DNA of 15,921 nt from RGIG8767 sp964531805 (lineage in GTDB: Bacteria > Bacillota > Clostridia > Lachnospirales > Lachnospiraceae): contig CAZHGE010000065.1 in assembly GCA_964531805.1 (NCBI GenBank), positions 1-15,921 on the forward strand. The letters run 5' to 3'. Both the position numbers and the translations under genes were made by a program. The notes under the pieces are model-generated. The model made no database searches. It was not told the origin of the DNA and saw nothing but the letters and a program-made list of their open reading frames with translations. Of this stretch, positions 14,338 through 15,921 are shown piece by piece (positions within the stretch are counted from its first letter, which is position 1; every line of letters starts with the position of its first letter).

Positions 14338-14382
14338 TACGCCCAGTAAATCCATCGGCACAACGTACCGATTATGGTGCTG
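14338..14382 (-). promoter_or_regulatory. Candidate riboswitch aptamer ahead of the MATE gene
   Basis: The transcript from about 14382 can form a bulged hairpin: CCAU (14374-14377) with AUGG (14352-14355), a 3-nt AAU bulge, then CGG (14368-14370) with CCG (14356-14358), closing a 9-nt loop. The loop bases UACG (14364-14367) are exactly complementary to CGUA (14338-14341) downstream, a possible pseudoknot. GAUGG of the 3' strand can also pair with CCAUU of the terminator, which gives an antiterminator. The hairpin, pseudoknot, terminator and MATE order recalls the guanidine-IV (mepA) class. I could not match its consensus base by base, so the class is a hypothesis. Confidence 0.45.
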
Positions 14383-14389
14383 TTATTTT

Positions 14390-14419
14390 ATTATACGCTG
14401 AAACCCAAGCGGTTATCAC
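14390..14419 (-). promoter_or_regulatory. Probable promoter of the MATE leader
   Basis: TATAAT (-10, 14390-14395) with GTGATA (-35, 14414-14419, four of six consensus bases) and an 18-nt spacer, on the minus strand. The -10 is perfect and the -35 is weak. It lies just after the stop of the upstream gene. Confidence 0.6.
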
Positions 14420-14434
14420 TGACTAAAATAATTT

Positions 14435-15604
14435 TTACAGAATACGTTCTGAATCATATTGCTCATCCACATAAGTATTATGTACGATATCTTTGATAAA
14501 TTTATCCTTATGCGAAGCAGAAATCATGGTTCCAGAATCCAATGCAAGATCAATCGTTCCATCCGCTTTTTCAATCAGACCATCAAAGCGCACTACGATC
14601 TCAGCATCACAGCTGACACCATCCGCCTGTGTCAAGGTAACTCCGTATACAATCTTTACATCATTTACCATAATGCCGGTATCTCCAATGGCTTCGTCCG
14701 TCGCTGTATTAAAATACATGGAAATCACATAGGGATTCTTCCATGTGAAAGTGGTTTTCTTATTAACCCAGATAGGCATACAGCCTGCTTCACTGAATAT
14801 ACGCAATCCATACTCATTAGCATCTGTAAAACATTGGCTGCCTTCTTCAATCAGAGTATCTCTTGCTTCTTCCGTCAACTGGTCTGCACTCGTCAAATAA
14901 CTGTCAATTCCATCTAGCACATAAGATTTGCTATATCCATCCGCTCCCTTTTCAACCGCATAACGGTAAGCGATGGCATCTTCTTCCGAAAATACGGCAT
15001 CCACTATAATGGTATCGCCTTTTTTGTAATATTCCTTAGCATCACGAATTACAAAATCCATTGTTTTAATATATGGATGTTCACTCTTATTTTCTACCAC
15101 AGCACTTAGCGCCGGTGCAGTTCCTTCAAAAATCAATTCTACATCTGCAAACAAATCCTCTAAACTGATATTCTCAGCCTGTGGAAGATTTTCCACCGTG
15201 AGAACCGATGGGTTATCCGATACTCTGATATCCAGTTCCTCTGCCAGCTCTTCATCATATGTATAAGTAATTTCTACAGTATCCCCATTTGAAAGATGCT
15301 CCTCCATGGAAAATTCCATTTCCACCGTATCCAGCAGTTTCTGCACCTGCGGAACCTCTGCCATAACCTCAGCACCATCTAATTCTGCTTTGATCCATCC
15401 CTCGGAGTCATATCCAACCAAGGATATCTTTGTCAATTCTGACAATTTTACATCTTCTTTTCCAAAATAAAAAAACAATCCAACAATACCGGCTGCCACA
15501 CAAGCAAAAAACAAGCCTATCTTAACAGCCAGTTCCACATTGCGATTAATCCGTCTGCGTCTATATTTCTTTCTTTTAATTACTTTCTTTTCTTTTAATT
15601 CCAT
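14435..15604 (-). CDS. Membrane-anchored extracytoplasmic protein with two related domains, unknown function
   Basis: A 389-residue protein that I do not recognise as a named family. A very basic head (residues 1-22, many K and R) is followed by one helix (about 25-47), giving an N-in topology with the rest outside. The outer part is acidic and shows an internal duplication. Residues 51-141 (LSELTKISLVG, SNGDTVEITYTYDEELAEEL, then VLTVENLP) match residues 148-233 (LEDLFADVELIFEG, KKGDTIIVDAVFSEEDAIAY, then YVLDGID). A C-terminal domain of about 150 residues follows (FTWKNPYVISMYFNTATD, TGIMVNDVKIVYGV). GAGG lies 10 nt before the ATG. It has its own promoter and is not obviously in an operon. 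Similar anchored proteins are common in Lachnospiraceae, which suggests a cell-envelope role, but that is only a guess. Confidence 0.85.
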   Translation of the reverse strand: MELKEKKVIKRKKYRRRRINRNVELAVKIGLFFACVAAGIVGLFFYFGKEDVKLSELTKISLVGYDSEGWIKAELDGAEVMAEVPQVQKLLDTVEMEFSMEEHLSNGDTVEITYTYDEELAEELDIRVSDNPSVLTVENLPQAENISLEDLFADVELIFEGTAPALSAVVENKSEHPYIKTMDFVIRDAKEYYKKGDTIIVDAVFSEEDAIAYRYAVEKGADGYSKSYVLDGIDSYLTSADQLTEEARDTLIEEGSQCFTDANEYGLRIFSEAGCMPIWVNKKTTFTWKNPYVISMYFNTATDEAIGDTGIMVNDVKIVYGVTLTQADGVSCDAEIVVRFDGLIEKADGTIDLALDSGTMISASHKDKFIKDIVHNTYVDEQYDSERIL

Positions 15605-15650
15605 AGCAATCCCGCCTCAAAAAAACTTATTCCCTAACCTGAAACTCAGC

Positions 15651-15665
15651 GGCCCAAATTGGGCC
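15651..15665. promoter_or_regulatory. 15-bp palindrome just after a predicted transcription start
   Basis: GGCCCAA-A-TTGGGCC is a perfect inverted repeat in otherwise AT-rich sequence, a few bases downstream of the start set by the promoter at 15676-15704. It could be an operator or a 5' mRNA hairpin. There is no U-tract after it, so a terminator for the regulator gene upstream is unlikely. Confidence 0.5.
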
Positions 15666-15675
15666 ATACCGTTTT

Positions 15676-15704
15676 AGTATAACAAGTTTCTTACTATAAG
15701 GCAA
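15676..15704 (-). promoter_or_regulatory. Promoter of the membrane-anchored protein gene
   Basis: TTGCCT (-35, 15699-15704), 17-nt spacer, TATACT (-10, 15676-15681) on the minus strand, with a start near 15669. Confidence 0.75.
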
Positions 15705-15730
15705 AGAATATTTCCGGTATTTACCATTTT

Positions 15731-15921
15731 TCAAAAATTTTCTTTTATCTTCATGGTCAATTCAATGATACAGGAAGACGCATCCGGCACTTCTCCCGAT
15801 GTCAAATGTTCAAACAAAACATCCAATGCTTTAAATCCCTGCCTGAAAGGCTGCTGTCCTATGGTCACTGAGATAACCCCGTCCTTTAACATCTGCAATG
15901 TAGTAGGTACTTCATCAAAAG
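15731..15921 (-). CDS. C-terminus of a LacI-type regulator or sugar-binding protein, cut by window edge
   Basis: The last 62 codons are present: FDEVPTTLQMLKDGVISVTI, then GQQPFRQGFKALDVLFEHL, ending IELTMKIKENF and TGA. The segment with D-x-x-P, a short helix, D/K-G-V/I, then G-Q-Q-P-x-x-Q-G-x-x-A is the hallmark of the last part of the periplasmic-binding-protein fold shared by LacI/GalR regulators and type-1 sugar-binding proteins. The ending I-x-L-x-x-K-x-x-E-N is common in regulators, and the absence of an ABC gene downstream also favours a regulator. The DNA-binding domain, if present, lies beyond the right edge. No clear terminator follows; a weak GGTA/TACC stem is the only structure. 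Confidence 0.8.
   Translation of the reverse strand, partial: FDEVPTTLQMLKDGVISVTIGQQPFRQGFKALDVLFEHLTSGEVPDASSCIIELTMKIKENF

Noticed and set aside
14300..14382. Purine, c-di-GMP, preQ1 or fluoride riboswitch ahead of the MATE gene
   Set aside because: Their conserved cores as I know them are not present; only the guanidine-IV idea remains, and it is not confirmed.
1..15921. CRISPR array, insertion sequence, prophage, tRNA or rRNA
   Set aside because: No regularly spaced repeats, transposase-like ORFs, integrase or phage proteins, or tRNA/rRNA-like sequence were seen on either strand.

Overview
The window looks like the chromosome of a low-to-mid GC Gram-positive anaerobe of the Clostridia, most likely a gut Lachnospiraceae member. 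The grounds are the canonical S10 ribosomal operon, strong AGGAGG-type ribosome binding sites, sigma-A-like promoters with 16-18 nt spacers, a glycine riboswitch in front of an AGCS symporter, and a soluble iron-only hydrogenase fused to a chemoreceptor signalling domain. Genus is an inference; nothing here fixes it.

Region 1 (1-5075, minus strand) is the 5' part of the S10 operon, in transcript order rpsJ, rplC, rplD, rplW, rplB, rpsS, rplV, rpsC and a truncated rplP that runs off the left edge. A good promoter (5047-5075) gives a leader of about 260 nt with a long-range nested helix, a candidate autoregulatory element. Four of the wider intercistronic gaps carry compact hairpins, including a possible three-way junction between rplW and rplB.

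Region 2 (5166-8705, minus) holds a small two-helix membrane protein (DUF3592-like), a ten-helix EamA/DMT permease, and a PutP-type sodium:proline symporter with a near-consensus promoter. A 62-nt hairpin lies between putP and the permease gene, and its non-Watson-Crick positions are wobble pairs only in the minus-strand RNA.

Region 3 (8784-10513, plus) is the only plus-strand unit: a promoter, a single-aptamer glycine riboswitch, an intrinsic terminator, an AGCS sodium:alanine/glycine symporter and its own terminator. It is divergent from putP, so two sodium-coupled amino-acid carriers share one intergenic control region.

Region 4 (10514-12844, minus) is a two-gene unit. A 58-aa DUF3006-like protein precedes a 648-aa cytosolic sensor that joins ferredoxin clusters, an H-cluster domain, a further Fe-S motif and a chemoreceptor signalling tip. 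This is the most unusual protein in the window.

Region 5 (12882-15921, minus) holds a MepA-like MATE exporter behind a short structured leader and intrinsic terminator (a candidate riboswitch, possibly guanidine-IV/mepA class), a lineage-type membrane-anchored protein with two related extracytoplasmic domains, and the C-terminus of a LacI-type regulator or sugar-binding protein cut by the right edge. No rRNA, tRNA, insertion sequence, CRISPR array or phage gene was seen.
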